A stretch of DNA of 64,000 bases, from NCBI GenBank assembly GCA_033807695.1, contig CM066310.1:248001-312000 (forward strand). The letters are read 5' to 3'. The translations under genes and the position numbers were made by a program. This document shows positions 50,512 through 61,227 of the stretch, piece by piece; the stretch's first letter is position 1, and the number at the start of each line of letters is the position of its first letter. The stretch is from Daedaleopsis sinensis (lineage: Eukaryota > Basidiomycota > Agaricomycetes > Polyporales > Polyporaceae). The notes below the pieces were generated by a model that made no database searches, was not told the DNA's origin, and saw nothing but the letters and a program-made list of their open reading frames with translations.

Positions 50512-53500
50512 CTAAAGCTTAGTATACAGTAGAATGCTCATCTTATACTTACCAGCCTCCTGCAATTTTTTCCCTGACCAGTTGACAATATTACCGTAGT
50601 ACAGAACCTTCCCATCATTTTCTGCACCATCGTGGTACCAGACATCTCCTGACTTGTCAATAAACCTGCAGACAAAGTGAGAAGGAGTAAAGTAGATTAT
50701 ACCACACAGCCGGTACATCTGGTCAATATCAGGCCATACAATCTGAGACTCTACTGTTATTTTCTGCTGTGCACGAATAGCTATAATGTTAGGTGAGTCG
50801 GTATAAGATAATGACCTATGCATTTGACACTTGCATTGTGGGCATTTCTTCTCAGATTTCTGGGAGAGCAAAGCACTGATCCATTGTGTGACTGTTTTCC
50901 CTTTATATCTACCGGATGTGGCTGGACTATTTTTCCACACATAGTCATCACAAATCCATACTGCTTCAGCTTTGCTATTAGCAGGGCCATCGTCACATGC
51001 TCGGCATTTGTAGCACTGCTGTAGAATAGGGATGTCAATCTTGATAATGTTCTCTGATAAGAGATATATATCAGTAGGCTCGCTCCCCCGAGGTCCTAGG
51101 TCAGGATGTGACACAGCCAATCTATTTCTCAATGTATCCCGTGCTCTCTGCAAAGTCATTGACTTGTTGTCCGGGAGAGTACCATCAAACAATACACCTA
51201 AGTCCGTGAGAATTTGACTTTGCTCTGGCATGTGATGTATCCATGCCTCACGGCAGTCAGTATACAGGGTGAGCAACACAGTAAGCAGACTATCATATGC
51301 ACAACTGTGATTGACAGAATCCCATGGAAAGCCTGCAAACATCTTGCCTGCTGGAGGTTTGGTTACTTTGATTCTCTTAGCTGGCTGAGGCTTTGTGGTC
51401 TGTTCAATCTCAGTCTCCTCATCCCGCTTACGCTTAGTAGCATTAGTTCTTGTAACATTGCTGACAGTCTGTAATGCTTGTGACCCCTGTGCGGATACAA
51501 ATGCAGTCCTATCCCTTTTGACTTGGGGCTTTTCAACTTTCTCTTTGGTGCCGCTGTCTGCCTTGCCGGATGACTGGTCTTTGGAAATTTTCACCAAAGT
51601 CCAGGGAGTATCTTCGGTCACCTTTTGAATTGGGAAAGGATCACTAGCAGTCCACTTCAGAGCACTGTGGATAGTCTTGGGTACAAACTTTTCACCTTTC
51701 CATTGGCGGAAAGAATGAATAAGTTCATTTCTTGTAATTCCCGATACTTCGGGTGATATAGTACCAAGGTACCGCATTTTTGTGATTTCATCCAGCAACT
51801 CTAGCTCTCTAAACTCTTGCCTCAATGAGCCTGCAATACCTCCTGTCAATTTCCCGCCGTCAAATGACTGGACAATGATAGTTCCCTCAAGAGTTGAACC
51901 CCGTGACAAGCAAGTGTATACAGACTGGTGTGTTTGACAATTCTGCAGGTCACACACATTATTGGGCCTTGTACGTCCCTGTGATGCAAAGTCTGTCATA
52001 GCAAAGTTGGGTACTACCGGTACTTGGTCACGGTTTATTTCTAGTAGCATTCCATTGGGGAGTTTGCACTTCACTTTCTCGTTTACATGCGAAAGCGGGA
52101 CAACATTCTCTGGAAGACCAGGGAGTTTTATCAGATGTGAGCTTGACAAAAAGTGTCTCTAATGCAAATTTATCCTCAGTGATAGGCCGTGATGTCCATC
52201 CTACTACTATTCCTTCCGCACCATTGGTAACTGAGCACTCCGTAGCTTCATTGACTTTGATCATCACCGGCAGTCCAATGCATATACTCAACTGCCCGGG
52301 GTGATGCTCAGTAAGTTCATGGGATAAATCCCATAGCCGGGTCTGCAATTCTTCATTGACAATATTGGTAGAACGGTGTGGGTTGACCTTCTTCTTGCGC
52401 TGATGTTTAGGCAGGTTCTTGTCATCGGACTCTGATGCTAGTTTGTCAATAGAGTAGAATGTATGCAATGCCTGGTTATTCTCCCTGGCAAATCGCTTAG
52501 AGCCCAGTCTATTGATAGCATCTCTGTAGGAATTATATGTGGTAATTACCGATATATTTCTGAACCTAGGCTGATTAATTTTGGGATGCTTCTTGCCTTT
52601 ACCAGCCACCCGTGATTGGATTAGCTTAATATCAGCCTCAGTACATGCTCTATATCTCAGATTCTCTAGTGCAGTTCTCAACTTTGCATCCTCGGGTTTT
52701 TGTGACCGCTGCCGCATAATTTCCCTAAGGATAACTACTGTAGTAAACTGGTGCCAAAGTGCCTTACCAATAGAGGACTTCTGCTTCTTGTGATCATGTG
52801 TTTTGTGAATAACTCTTCCGACTTCGTGTGAATATAGCGGCTTTGCTTGGACTGCTGGTGGCAATTGAGCAAAATCTCCGGCACAAATAATATTTATACC
52901 ACCAAATGGAGTTCCATCATTCTTGAGAGCAGCACACATTTTCGCACAAATATTGTACATACTGAAGCAGTCCAGCATACTGATCTCATCGATGAATATG
53001 TACTCCACATTCATAAGTCGACTTCGCACTTGCATCACATTGGCCACTGACTCGGTTGAATCAGCTTTGCTAAACCCTAGCATAGAATGATAAGTAGATC
53101 CACCGATCAGGGAGGCAGCTGAACCAGTTGGAGCCAGACACATAAACCTATAGGATTCATTTCTCTCTCCAAAGAAGTGGGTCAATGCTTTGATTACTTG
53201 TGATTTTCCGGTACCAGCCATCCCTCCAAGGTACATTTTGAGATGTTCTCCGCAAGAGTCTATAGCATGATTGGCTACAATCCTAAATGCACGCTCTTGA
53301 GCCTCATTCAAACTGAACTTGACTACCGTATTCTCAATAAGTTCCTTGGCCTGAGGGTCGGTAACTTGGAAATTCTTGTCCATGAAGTATTGTTTATCAA
53401 CCAGTTTGACGGAGTCAATCTCATGATTTACAGGTAATGCATTTGTAGCATTCTTTGGAGGTTTGCTCTTAGCTTCTGCATCCCGGGCATCCAATATCTT

Positions 53501-53887
53501 CTGTCGAGCTTCAGTGAGTACTTGACGCCATTCTGATGCTGACTTGTCCTCTGGTACGGTCAATCTCTTTGGAATATTGGACAGATTGACTGACTTATCC
53601 TGCTGCATTTTATCCATCCATCCCGCTTCCATCATTATATTCTCTGCTTTACCACTGCGTGCTAATCGGATTATCTCTGACCGGCTGATATCTTTCCACT
53701 CCTTACTATTTACTATATCATCTTCTCTATCTTGTACCGAAGAAGTAGTATCAAATGTATAGTGTTGGACTTCCATCTCATCCAAGTCATCACGGTTCAT
53801 GTGGTATGAGCCAGACCCTTTCTCTAACTGTTTCCGCTGATGGGAGGGCACTGGCGATCTACTAGGTAAACCCAATAGATAAAACAC
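50512..53887 (-). pseudogene. Helitron PIF1-type helicase with C-terminal USP-like domain, frameshifted
   Basis: The minus strand from 53887 encodes a superfamily 1B helicase of the Pif1/Helitron type: Walker A GMAGTGKS (residues 222-229 of this stretch), Walker B IFIDE (297-301), ICAGDFAQLPP, and, after a frame change, TDFASQG and CLSRGSTLEGTI. The frame shifts by one near 52120-52150, where FVKLTSDKTP must pass to LPGLPENVVPL; an indel in a run of four A fits. The second stretch (52149-50512) finishes the helicase, passes a Lys-rich linker and ends in a ubiquitin-specific-protease-like domain: Cys box SVNHSCAYDSLL (C283), two CxxC pairs (379/382 and 436/439), and a His box with H491 followed by VWYHDG. 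The HUH Rep domain is absent, so the element is truncated at its 5' side, next to the putative LTR. Helitrons move by rolling-circle transposition; this copy cannot act alone. Confidence 0.85.
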
Positions 53888-54861
53888 CAGGCAGACTCTC
53901 CGAAGGGTGCGAGGTGGACCTCTGGTTCCCGAGCAGCCGGAACGGACGACTACGACGAGACGCGCACGTCGAAGGACGGGGAGCGAGAGATCGGAAGGGG
54001 AGGAGAGGAACTACGACGGGCGGAGCACGTCGAAGGGAGGGGGGAGCGAGGAAGGGGACGAGGAACTACGACGGGTGGAGCACGCGGAAGGACGGGGCTC
54101 GAAGGAGATCACACCGAGGACGGACTCGACAGCGAGGTCGTCGAGAGCGTCGGACCACTGGGCTCACGCCTGTATGGATATGGGGGATGGGGGATCTGGG
54201 GCTACAAGTCCCGCGCACGGGCATCCTATCTACTACCGTCGCCACTCGCTGTACTCCTGGCCCACTCGTCCTCCTCACCCAATCCTGGCCCTCCACGCGG
54301 TGTACCTCGCGCAACCCTCTGCCCAGCTCTCGCAGATACCCTGAAACAACTACCAACCCGCCCTGTCGTACCCTCGCCGATGGGCAGGACCGTGGCTAAA
54401 CCGTCGGCCTGAGCGCTAACCGGGTACCTCCTGCTAGTCTCGTAGAACGGAGCGGGAGCACCACAGCGGTGGGCTCTCAGCACTGCCACAGCCGCGCCCT
54501 CCCCTGCGTCCAGTGTATCATCGGTCCCGCGCCTCGCGTATCACCCTGGCCTCGACCCGGCCCGGTCTCAGACGTCGGTAGGTGCTACCGGCTGGCGTCC
54601 CGGCGGACCGACGTGAACACCTCTTCGGACCTCCGTCGGCCTCCGCACGTCGAAGGAACCTAGGCCGCGGTGGGCTACGGACCTGGTGTACAGGCGTGTG
54701 CGGTATGGGAGGCTGGCGGGTATCGCGCCCTCCCGCCTCTGCTCCGTGGTGTCCAGGAAGGAGGGAGAGGCGGAGACCGTAGGTCGTGTCCTGCGTCGTA
54801 GGCATCGTCGGTATCGACGATGGCGCGAAAATCGGGGCTCGCGCCACCTCGAGGCGCATCA
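53888..54861 (-). repeat. Putative 3' LTR of a Ty3/gypsy-like element
   Basis: On the minus strand a purine tract (GGGGGGAGA) ends at 54862 and is followed directly by TG, as expected at the start of an LTR. The region down to the broken Helitron frame at about 53888 is non-coding and GC-rich. It would be a roughly 970-bp LTR whose insertion truncated the Helitron. The opposite LTR is outside the window, so identity and terminal CA cannot be checked. Confidence 0.3.
53948..54110. repeat. Imperfect tandem repeat, 55-62 bp unit
   Basis: Three diverged copies start at 53948, 54010 and 54065 with ACTACGACG(A/G)G, followed by GAGCACGTCGAAGGAGGG-like sequence and a purine run. Confidence 0.65.
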
Positions 54862-54879
54862 TCTCCCCCCAACTGAAAT
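54862..54879 (-). promoter_or_regulatory. Polypurine tract, copy next to the putative LTR
   Basis: Plus-strand TCTCCCCCCAACTGAAAT; the minus strand reads ATTTCAGTTGGGGGGAGA. The same 18-mer with one difference occurs at 63052-63069 just after the integrase stop. In LTR retrotransposons this tract primes plus-strand synthesis. Confidence 0.45.
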
Positions 54880-54907
54880 CGGGACCGTCCCCGGTCCTGC
54901 TGCCGGG

Positions 54908-54913
54908 TATAAA
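54908..54913 (+). promoter_or_regulatory. TATA box of the 189-aa antisense gene
   Basis: TATAAA 42 nt before the start codon at 54955 and about 30 nt beyond the purine tract. Confidence 0.6.
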
Positions 54914-54954
54914 GGGACGGACAGTGCTCGCGCCCTTCCGCACGCTTCTTGACC

Positions 54955-55576
54955 ATGAACGGTACTCCCCTGCGCGACGACTTCCCCAACCTCCGGGCCC
55001 CGTCCCTTCCGAGCGTCCCGTTGGACCCCGAACTGCTGGCCCGTTCGTACACGTTGGCAGCTCGACAGCTCGAGCGCGCTGTCGTGGAGTACGAGGTCTT
55101 GTCCGATGCCGGCTCCGAGGGCCAACTACAGAACGTGGAACACGAGCTCCTTGCTCTGGCCGACATGCTGGTACGCCCTCCGTTTTTCCCGTCTCCCTGT
55201 CTTCCTGACCGTGCTCGTCCAGGGCGCGCTCGTCCTCGTGGGTTCTCCCGCAACCGCTGTCTCCGCCTACATTGCCCGGGTCGAGCGAGCCACTCTGGAC
55301 GGCTGGCGCGACTTCGGGCGCGCCGCGTTCGCGACCTTCCAGAATCGCGTCGCCGCGGACCGCCGCCTCCTACGCATCGACCAGGTTGTAACGCAGCGCG
55401 CGATCGCTCAGCGGGCCCTCGTAGGGCTCCGTACACTCCGCCGTACCGCGGACCGTGCCGAGGGAGAAGGGATTACCCTTGCTCTAGTCCTGGACAAACA
55501 TATTCGCGACCTCGAGGCCGAGCGTGAAACGTTGAACGCCGAGTTGTCTGCCCTGCGCGGCCACAACTACTTCTAG
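54955..55576 (+). CDS. Small coiled-coil protein of unknown function, first of three cassette genes
   Basis: Two exons, 54955-55170 and 55223-55576, with a 52-nt phase-0 GT-AG intron give a 189-aa protein. I do not recognise the family. Predicted mostly helical, with a leucine/arginine-rich middle (TQRAIAQRALVGLRTLRRTA) and a C-terminal coiled coil (LDKHIRDLEAERETLNAELS). No signal peptide, membrane segment or metal motif is seen. Third codon positions are G/C-rich as in host genes. It has its own TATA box and lies head-to-tail with two further genes of the same plan, TATA element followed by one short phase-0 intron after about 60-80 codons. All three are antisense to the Ty3/gypsy integrase downstream, so it may be cargo or an accessory gene of that element. 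The ATG at 54955 is the first in frame after the TATA box. Confidence 0.6.
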
Positions 55577-56093
55577 CGCAGGATGGAGTGGAGAAGCTGC
55601 TGTGGGTCGGGGGAAGGTACGGTTGGGAGCCTCCCCGGTCTCCGTCCGGTACCGCCGCCGCTGCCGTTTTCGATGGGGTGTCGCCTGTATCGTTTCGTTA
55701 GTTGTCCTTTCGCCTAAATCAGTCGCGCGTTGTCCATTCCGCTCGCTAGTCGCCTTGCTCGCCAGTCTTTCGCGCGCCGCTCGTCTCGCTCGCTAGTCCA
55801 GTCCTTCGCGCGCTGTCCGTATCGCTTTCCGGTCGCGTCGCACGCCCGTCCTTCGCGCTCCGCTCGTATCGTTCGCTGCGCCCGTCGCGGAGAGACAGGG
55901 GAGGGCTCTCGGGCCCCAGTTCCACCGTGTGCGGGACGTGGCGTCGCCAGAAATATGCGCCACCTGGGGTCGGTCGATTTTCGCTCCTCCCTTCCCCTAT
56001 CCGTGCGAGCCATAAAGCTACGTCCCGCGCGGCAGGAGGTAGCTTGCGACTTGTTCCGCCCCCCCGTCCGCGCTGCTTTACACGTAGCCCAAC
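55577..56093. other. Spacer between cassette genes with degenerate repeats
   Basis: No gene seen. From about 55720 to 55890 a unit like CGCTCGCTAGTC...CCTTCGCGCGC recurs three to four times in diverged form. CATAAAG at 56011-56017 could be a weak promoter element for the next gene. Confidence 0.5.
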
Positions 56094-56798
56094 ATGTCGC
56101 TCCGGCCGCGCCCGCTGTTCGACCTTGCAAACTCCCATCGGGACTTCTACCACTCCTACACCACCACCCTGTTGAGCCGCTTCCTCCGCCTCCTCGATCG
56201 CATCGAGACGAAAACCGCCGCCGGTGACACCGACGGGCCCGGACTGTCGGTTCTCCTCCAGGAGATCGGTCCAGTGCTGGTGAGCGCTCTACTGCCGTGA
56301 TCCGGTCCGAGGAAAGTAACCGAATTGCCTTCGCAGGTAGCCTGGTGTGCCTTGCATGACGGGGCGCCCACCGTCCTCCGTCCCGACCTCCAGCGTATTG
56401 GCGCTGCCTTCGCTCGCCTGCCCAACGGGGAGCACCTGGAAAACGAGTTCGACAACGCCATCATGGACGTCGTGGACCCCATTCGCGACCAGTACCTCGT
56501 CGTCGCGCGCGCGTATGTCGACTACCAGCGGCTCGTCTTGAATTCCGTCCAGGCCCAGCTGGCGGATCCAACGCACGAGATCGCTACCAACGCCCGGCTT
56601 CACACTCTGGGCGTCGAGACCGACCTACTTCTGGCGGAGGTGGAGCGGCGCGAGGCGCTGCAGCTGCGCGTCGCGGCTCAGCGCGCGAGGCAGGAGGAGG
56701 CGGCCCGCGCGGCGGGGGGCGTTGGGGAACCGGACGGACCGGCGGCGGAGGTTGTAGACGGCGGTCCCGATACTATAGTTATCGACGACGACTTCTAG
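56094..56798 (+). CDS. Small helical protein of unknown function, second cassette gene
   Basis: Two exons, 56094-56279 and 56337-56798, with a 57-nt phase-0 GT-AG intron encode 215 aa. The family is not recognised. Helical throughout, with an Arg/Glu/Ala-rich coiled coil near the end (VERREALQLRVAAQRARQEE), then a Gly-rich linker and an acidic tail IVIDDDF. The first exon ends with LLQEIGPVL, at almost the same relative point where the neighbouring gene's first exon ends with LLALADML, and the intron phase is the same, so the two may be distant paralogues. No membrane or secretion signal is seen. The start is the first ATG in frame. Confidence 0.6.
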
Positions 56799-56906
56799 TG
56801 TTGATCGTGGTTGAAATAGAAGCTCCAGGGCCGCGCCTCGCGCGCCCCGTCGTTGTTTTGTAAACAGACCGCGCCGCGCGCAGGGACGACCGCGCGATTC
56901 CTGCTC

Positions 56907-56913
56907 TATAAGG
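56907..56913 (+). promoter_or_regulatory. Putative TATA box of the third cassette gene
   Basis: TATAAGG about 105 nt before the ATG at 57018. Confidence 0.4.
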
Positions 56914-57809
56914 CCGCTGGAGGGGTAAGTTTTCCGCCCCCTCCCTTGTCCCGCGCCCCCCTTCTTGCTCTCGCTTCCGCCTTGTCCGCCGTTTTCTTGC
57001 TCCCTTCCGCCCTCGACATGCCTGCTCCCGTTCGCCCTTCGTCGTCGACGCTCCCCACGCGCTCCATTGCGCCATCCTCGGGGTTGCCGGACCCGGGTCC
57101 CCCGCTGCCGCTTACCCAACGCGCCGCAAAGTCCCCTTCCGGAGACGACTCCGTCACTCCCAAGGTTGCCGAGGATTTCTTCCTTGCCGCCGCATCGGAG
57201 GACTACGCCTCGAAGACGGAGGAGGAAGTCCGAGCATACGTCGACCGGGCCTTGGATCTCGTGGTACGTCTTGTTGCCCAGCGTACTCTGTTCCCTTGCT
57301 GACCAGTTCGCGTAGCTGTCCCTGGACGTTGACGAGGCGAAGGAGATCGACACGCTCTTCAATCCCGTCCTCGAAGCTTCCGAGGCTCGCCTCCCTAGCG
57401 AGGAGCACTACGAGGTGCTCTGTAAGTATACCCAGAGGTCGCGTTCGCGCGTCGCGAGCTCCCTGTCCGAGCGTGTCGCGTCCGAGGTGAATCCCCGCCG
57501 CCTCCGGGAAGCGCGTCGCCTGCACTTCCTCGCCAACTGGGAACAGCACGAGTGCATCGGCCTTGACGACTTCCGCAAGCTTCCCGTCGATCCCCCTGTC
57601 GACATCCTCTTCCTTGCTTCCCGTGCCTCCCGAGGCGAGCCCGTCGAGGTGCCCTGGGCCGGCCCTCCCGAACCGGTGCCCGTTCGTTCGCCCACCCCAC
57701 CTGTCCAGAGCAGTAGGGCAGATTCGCCTAGCGTCAACGCCATGCTGTTGGATACGGTAGAGGGCCCGCCGCCGCCGCGCACTTCCACCTCGCCGTCGCC
57801 CTCCCCTCC

Positions 57810-57816
57810 CGAGCAG
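57810..57816. repeat. Left 7-bp target site duplication (CGAGCAG)
   Basis: CGAGCAG lies directly before the element's first base and again directly after its last base (61221-61227). Confidence 0.8.
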
Positions 57817-57990
57817 CACCTGTGGTCACCACTTATTTATATATATACAGACCAGTGGTCCATAGGTTATTGTTACCTTGGCCCACCCTATGTAGCAAGC
57901 CCAGAGGCCCAGGACCCAATTACAAGGTACAATTTATAAAAGCATTATGTTGCAGATGAGCCTACAGGGAGTAATATAAAATGCGAAAGC

Positions 57991-58345
57991 TGTTGTAATA
58001 AGTCCACCATGGCGCATTTTTAAATGTATAAAGTGGTGTAAAATGGCCCTGAGGGTGTATTTACAACACACACCAAGTGTTGTAAATGGTCCCCCATGGC
58101 ACATTTTTAAACAGATAGGAGGTTGTAATACACCCCAGAGACCCTGTTAACAACCCACCTCTTGTGTTGTAAATGGTCCCCTGTGGCGCATTTTTAAACT
58201 GTTGGAGGGTTGTAATACATCTCTGAGACCCTGTTAACAACTCATCCCCTGTGTTGTAAATGAGCCTCTTGGCGCATTTTTAAACCGATGGAGGGTTGTA
58301 ATACATCCCTGGGAGTCTGTTAACAACTACCGGAGTGTTGTAATT
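57991..58345. repeat. 87-bp tandem subrepeats in the left arm
   Basis: Units begin with TGTTGTAA at 57991, 58078, 58165, 58252 and 58336 (spacing 87, 87, 87, 84). Each full unit carries GGC(G/A)CATTTTTAAA, and the later ones GGTTGTAATACA and CTGTTAACAAC. Regular spacing of palindrome-like GTTGTAA/TTAACAAC suggests protein-binding sites. Confidence 0.8.
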
Positions 58346-60689
58346 GGTATCTAAGGCTTGTTATTAAATCTTTGGACCTTTGATAATGATATGATCACCT
58401 TGTTATCTCTTCAGATAACAGTTTCTTATCTATACTGATAGCTTGGCCATCTAATCTACTACCCTGGGATCAATACCGTGCCACTGGGCGCTTATTTGGC
58501 ATCTTTTCTCGCACCTTATTACCTCATTTAGGCAGGTAGGTGGCTGGGCTACCCTAGGGGGGCCCACTTCCTCACCCTCTACCTCCCTCATTTCTTGATG
58601 GATTCTCTCCATTAAAGTTGTAGTATGTTTGTATATTGAATGGCTACTACCCTGCACAATATGTGGGTACAACCCCCTCCAATCAGTGCACTGCAATAGG
58701 TAGAAATGGTCGCTTTATTGGGGTATTAGATGCTGAATAGCTTAGTAACCAGTGGTTGCATCATCACGTACTAAGTACCGTTAGAAAGGCCTATGCTGGG
58801 GCTTTTCAACGAGCCCTCATACATGCAAATCCGTCCACGGGAACCCTGGATATGCACCTGTGCTCCTCCTCACTATCTCCAATATTGTGCGGGGTATACC
58901 TCTGTCAATTCCTTATCAATCAATGTGATCTGTTTTGCGTCTAGTGTGTCTACTATACTACACCTGATCCCAATTGTGTGCCTGGCCAAGCACCTCACTG
59001 ATCCAGATAAACTGTGCAATCAGTGTGCGGATTACCCCCCTGATAGCGCACCCAATACTCTGCCAATTGCAGTGTGTAAGGCACCGTCGGAAAGCCACAG
59101 AATACAGCTCTCTAACGGTACTTTACAAACCCCCATACCTCGAGCGGTCACGGAAATACACACATGCTATCCTCGTACCACCTCTTAACACTATTTGCCC
59201 CATATCTTGCTCTACTGATTACCGAATCACATCATTCTTTCTTTGGTAGCCTACCAGTACTTAGCATATTCCAGATCATGCATATCTACCCTTATCAGTG
59301 ATGTTGCTGGTATATAGTTTTCTTATCAGTTGTGACCAATATCTAGTGAATTGCACTATCCTACCACCTCTGATAGTGGTGCACAATGTCAGATAAGAAA
59401 GAGGAGAGATATAGCTACATGTTGCAAAAAGAACCATGAGGATCCATAAAGAATTGGTCACAGGACACCGGAATTGGCTGTAGGAGGTGGTTTTGTAGGT
59501 ACAGTGACAAGCAGTGAGTGCAGACACTATGCAGCTTTAGTGTCAAACAGTGCACATTTCGCTGTTCGGACAGTTACTTCACCAATTGTCCACATATTGA
59601 CATTCTGTTTTTTGCGCCTTGCTCACACATATAGGGACTATTCATGTTGGTAGTAGATCTGTGGAATAGGTCTCCCAAACCTGCAAGATCAGGGTGATCA
59701 GGGGAAACACTGATAAGCCAATGGGTATTGTAACTCATGTCCGATAAGAATGTTAACTGGATAGTAATGAATAGCAGGGTGTAGGAGTGTACTCACAAAA
59801 TTTGAGGGTGATACATGCATGGGGTGCAAGGATCTACTGCGAACAATATTGGGTAGGGGGAGGAGGAGAACATGTGTGTATCTCTGTGACCGCTGGATGT
59901 ATGGACATGAGTAGGGTACCGTTACCAAGCTGTAGTTTGTGGCTTTTCAACGGTACCTTACACACCCTAATTGGTGGAGCATTGGGCGCACTATCAGGGG
60001 GGTAACCTGCACACCGATTACCTATTGTATCCAGATCAATGGGGTGCACTGCCAGGCACACCACTGGGTTGATGAGTAATATACTGCACACACTGAACAC
60101 AAAAGGGATCACATTGATTCATCAAAAATTGGTGGAGGTATACCCCAGACCATTTGGGGGTAGGGTAGGAGGAGCACCTGTGCATACCCAGAGTTCCCGT
60201 GGACGGATCTGCATGTATGAGGGCTCTTTGGAAAGCCCCAGCATAGCCCTTTCCAACAGTACCTTGTACAAGATAGTGCACCCGGCGGTTACCAAGCTAT
60301 TCAGCATTCAATACCCCAATAAAGCGACCATTTCTACCTATTGCAGTGCACTGATTGGAGGGGGTTGTACCCACATATTGTGCAGGGTAGTAGCCATTCA
60401 ATATACAAACATACTACAACTTGAATGGAGGGAATCCATGGAGAAATGAGGGAGGTATGGGGAGAGGAAGTGGGTCTCCCTGGGGTAGCCCAGCCACCTA
60501 CCTGCCTAAATGAGGTAATAAGGTATGGGAAAAGGTGTCAAATAAGCGCTCAGTGGCGCAGTATTGATCCCAGGGTAGTAGATTAGATGGTCAAGCTATC
60601 AGTATAGATAAGAAACTGCTATCTAGATAGATAACAAGGTGATCATATCATTACCAAAGGTCCGAAGATTTGATAACAAGCCCTAGATA

Positions 60690-61050
60690 CCAATTACAAC
60701 ACTCCAGTAGTTGTTGACAGGGTCCCAGGGATGTATTACAACCCTCCATCTGTTTAAAAATGTGCCAGGAGGCTCATTTACAACACAAGGGGTGAGTTGT
60801 TAACAAGGTCTTAGAGATGTATTACAACCCTCCAACAGTTTAAAAATGCGCCACAGGGGACCATTTACAACACAAGAGGTGGGTTGTTAACAGGGTCTCT
60901 GGGGTGTACTACAACCTCCTATCTGTTTAAAAATGTGCCATGGGGGACCATTTACAACACTTGGTGTGTGTTGTAAATACACCCTCAGGGCCATTTTACA
61001 CCACTTTATACATTAAAAAATGCACCATGGTGGACTTATTACAACAGCTT
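60690..61050. repeat. 87-bp tandem subrepeats in the right arm
   Basis: Mirror image of the left-arm subrepeats, with complementary TTACAACA starts and TTTAAAAATG(C/T)GCCA blocks at the same spacing. Confidence 0.75.
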
Positions 61051-61220
61051 TCGCATTTTATATTGCTCCCTGTGGGCTCATCCGCAACATAATGCTTTTA
61101 TAAATTGTACCTTGTAATTGGGTCCTGGGCCTCTTGGCTTGCTACATAGGGTGGGCCAAGGTAACAATAACCTATGGACCACTGGTCTGTATATATATAA
61201 ATAAGTGGTGACCACAGGTG

Positions 61221-61227
61221 CGAGCAG
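61221..61227. repeat. Right 7-bp target site duplication (CGAGCAG)
   Basis: Second copy of the target sequence, followed directly by the resumed reading frame of the interrupted gene (GAC GTC AGG). Confidence 0.8.

Larger units (their letters stand above)
57817..61220. mobile_element. Foldback-type element, almost entirely an inverted repeat
   Basis: A 3404-bp insertion whose ends are CACCTGTGGTCACC and its exact complement. Paired positions sum to about 119037 along the whole length: 57817 with 61220, 58441 with about 60595, 58786 with about 60250, 59090 with about 59945, 59150 with about 59885. The arms are therefore at least 1.35 kb and probably nearly 1.5 kb, around a centre at about 59520. 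They are strongly diverged copies rather than identical. The element is A/T-rich compared with its GC-rich target. I find no transposase or other convincing gene in it, so it would be non-autonomous. The 7-bp target duplication and the CA start exclude CACTA and Tc1 types; assignment to a superfamily is open. Confidence 0.88.

Noticed and set aside
57817..61220. Small open frames inside the foldback element (for example 58756-59188 and 59787-60112)
   Set aside because: They are mirror-related by the inverted repeat, under 140 codons, and have no motif of a transposase or other known protein.
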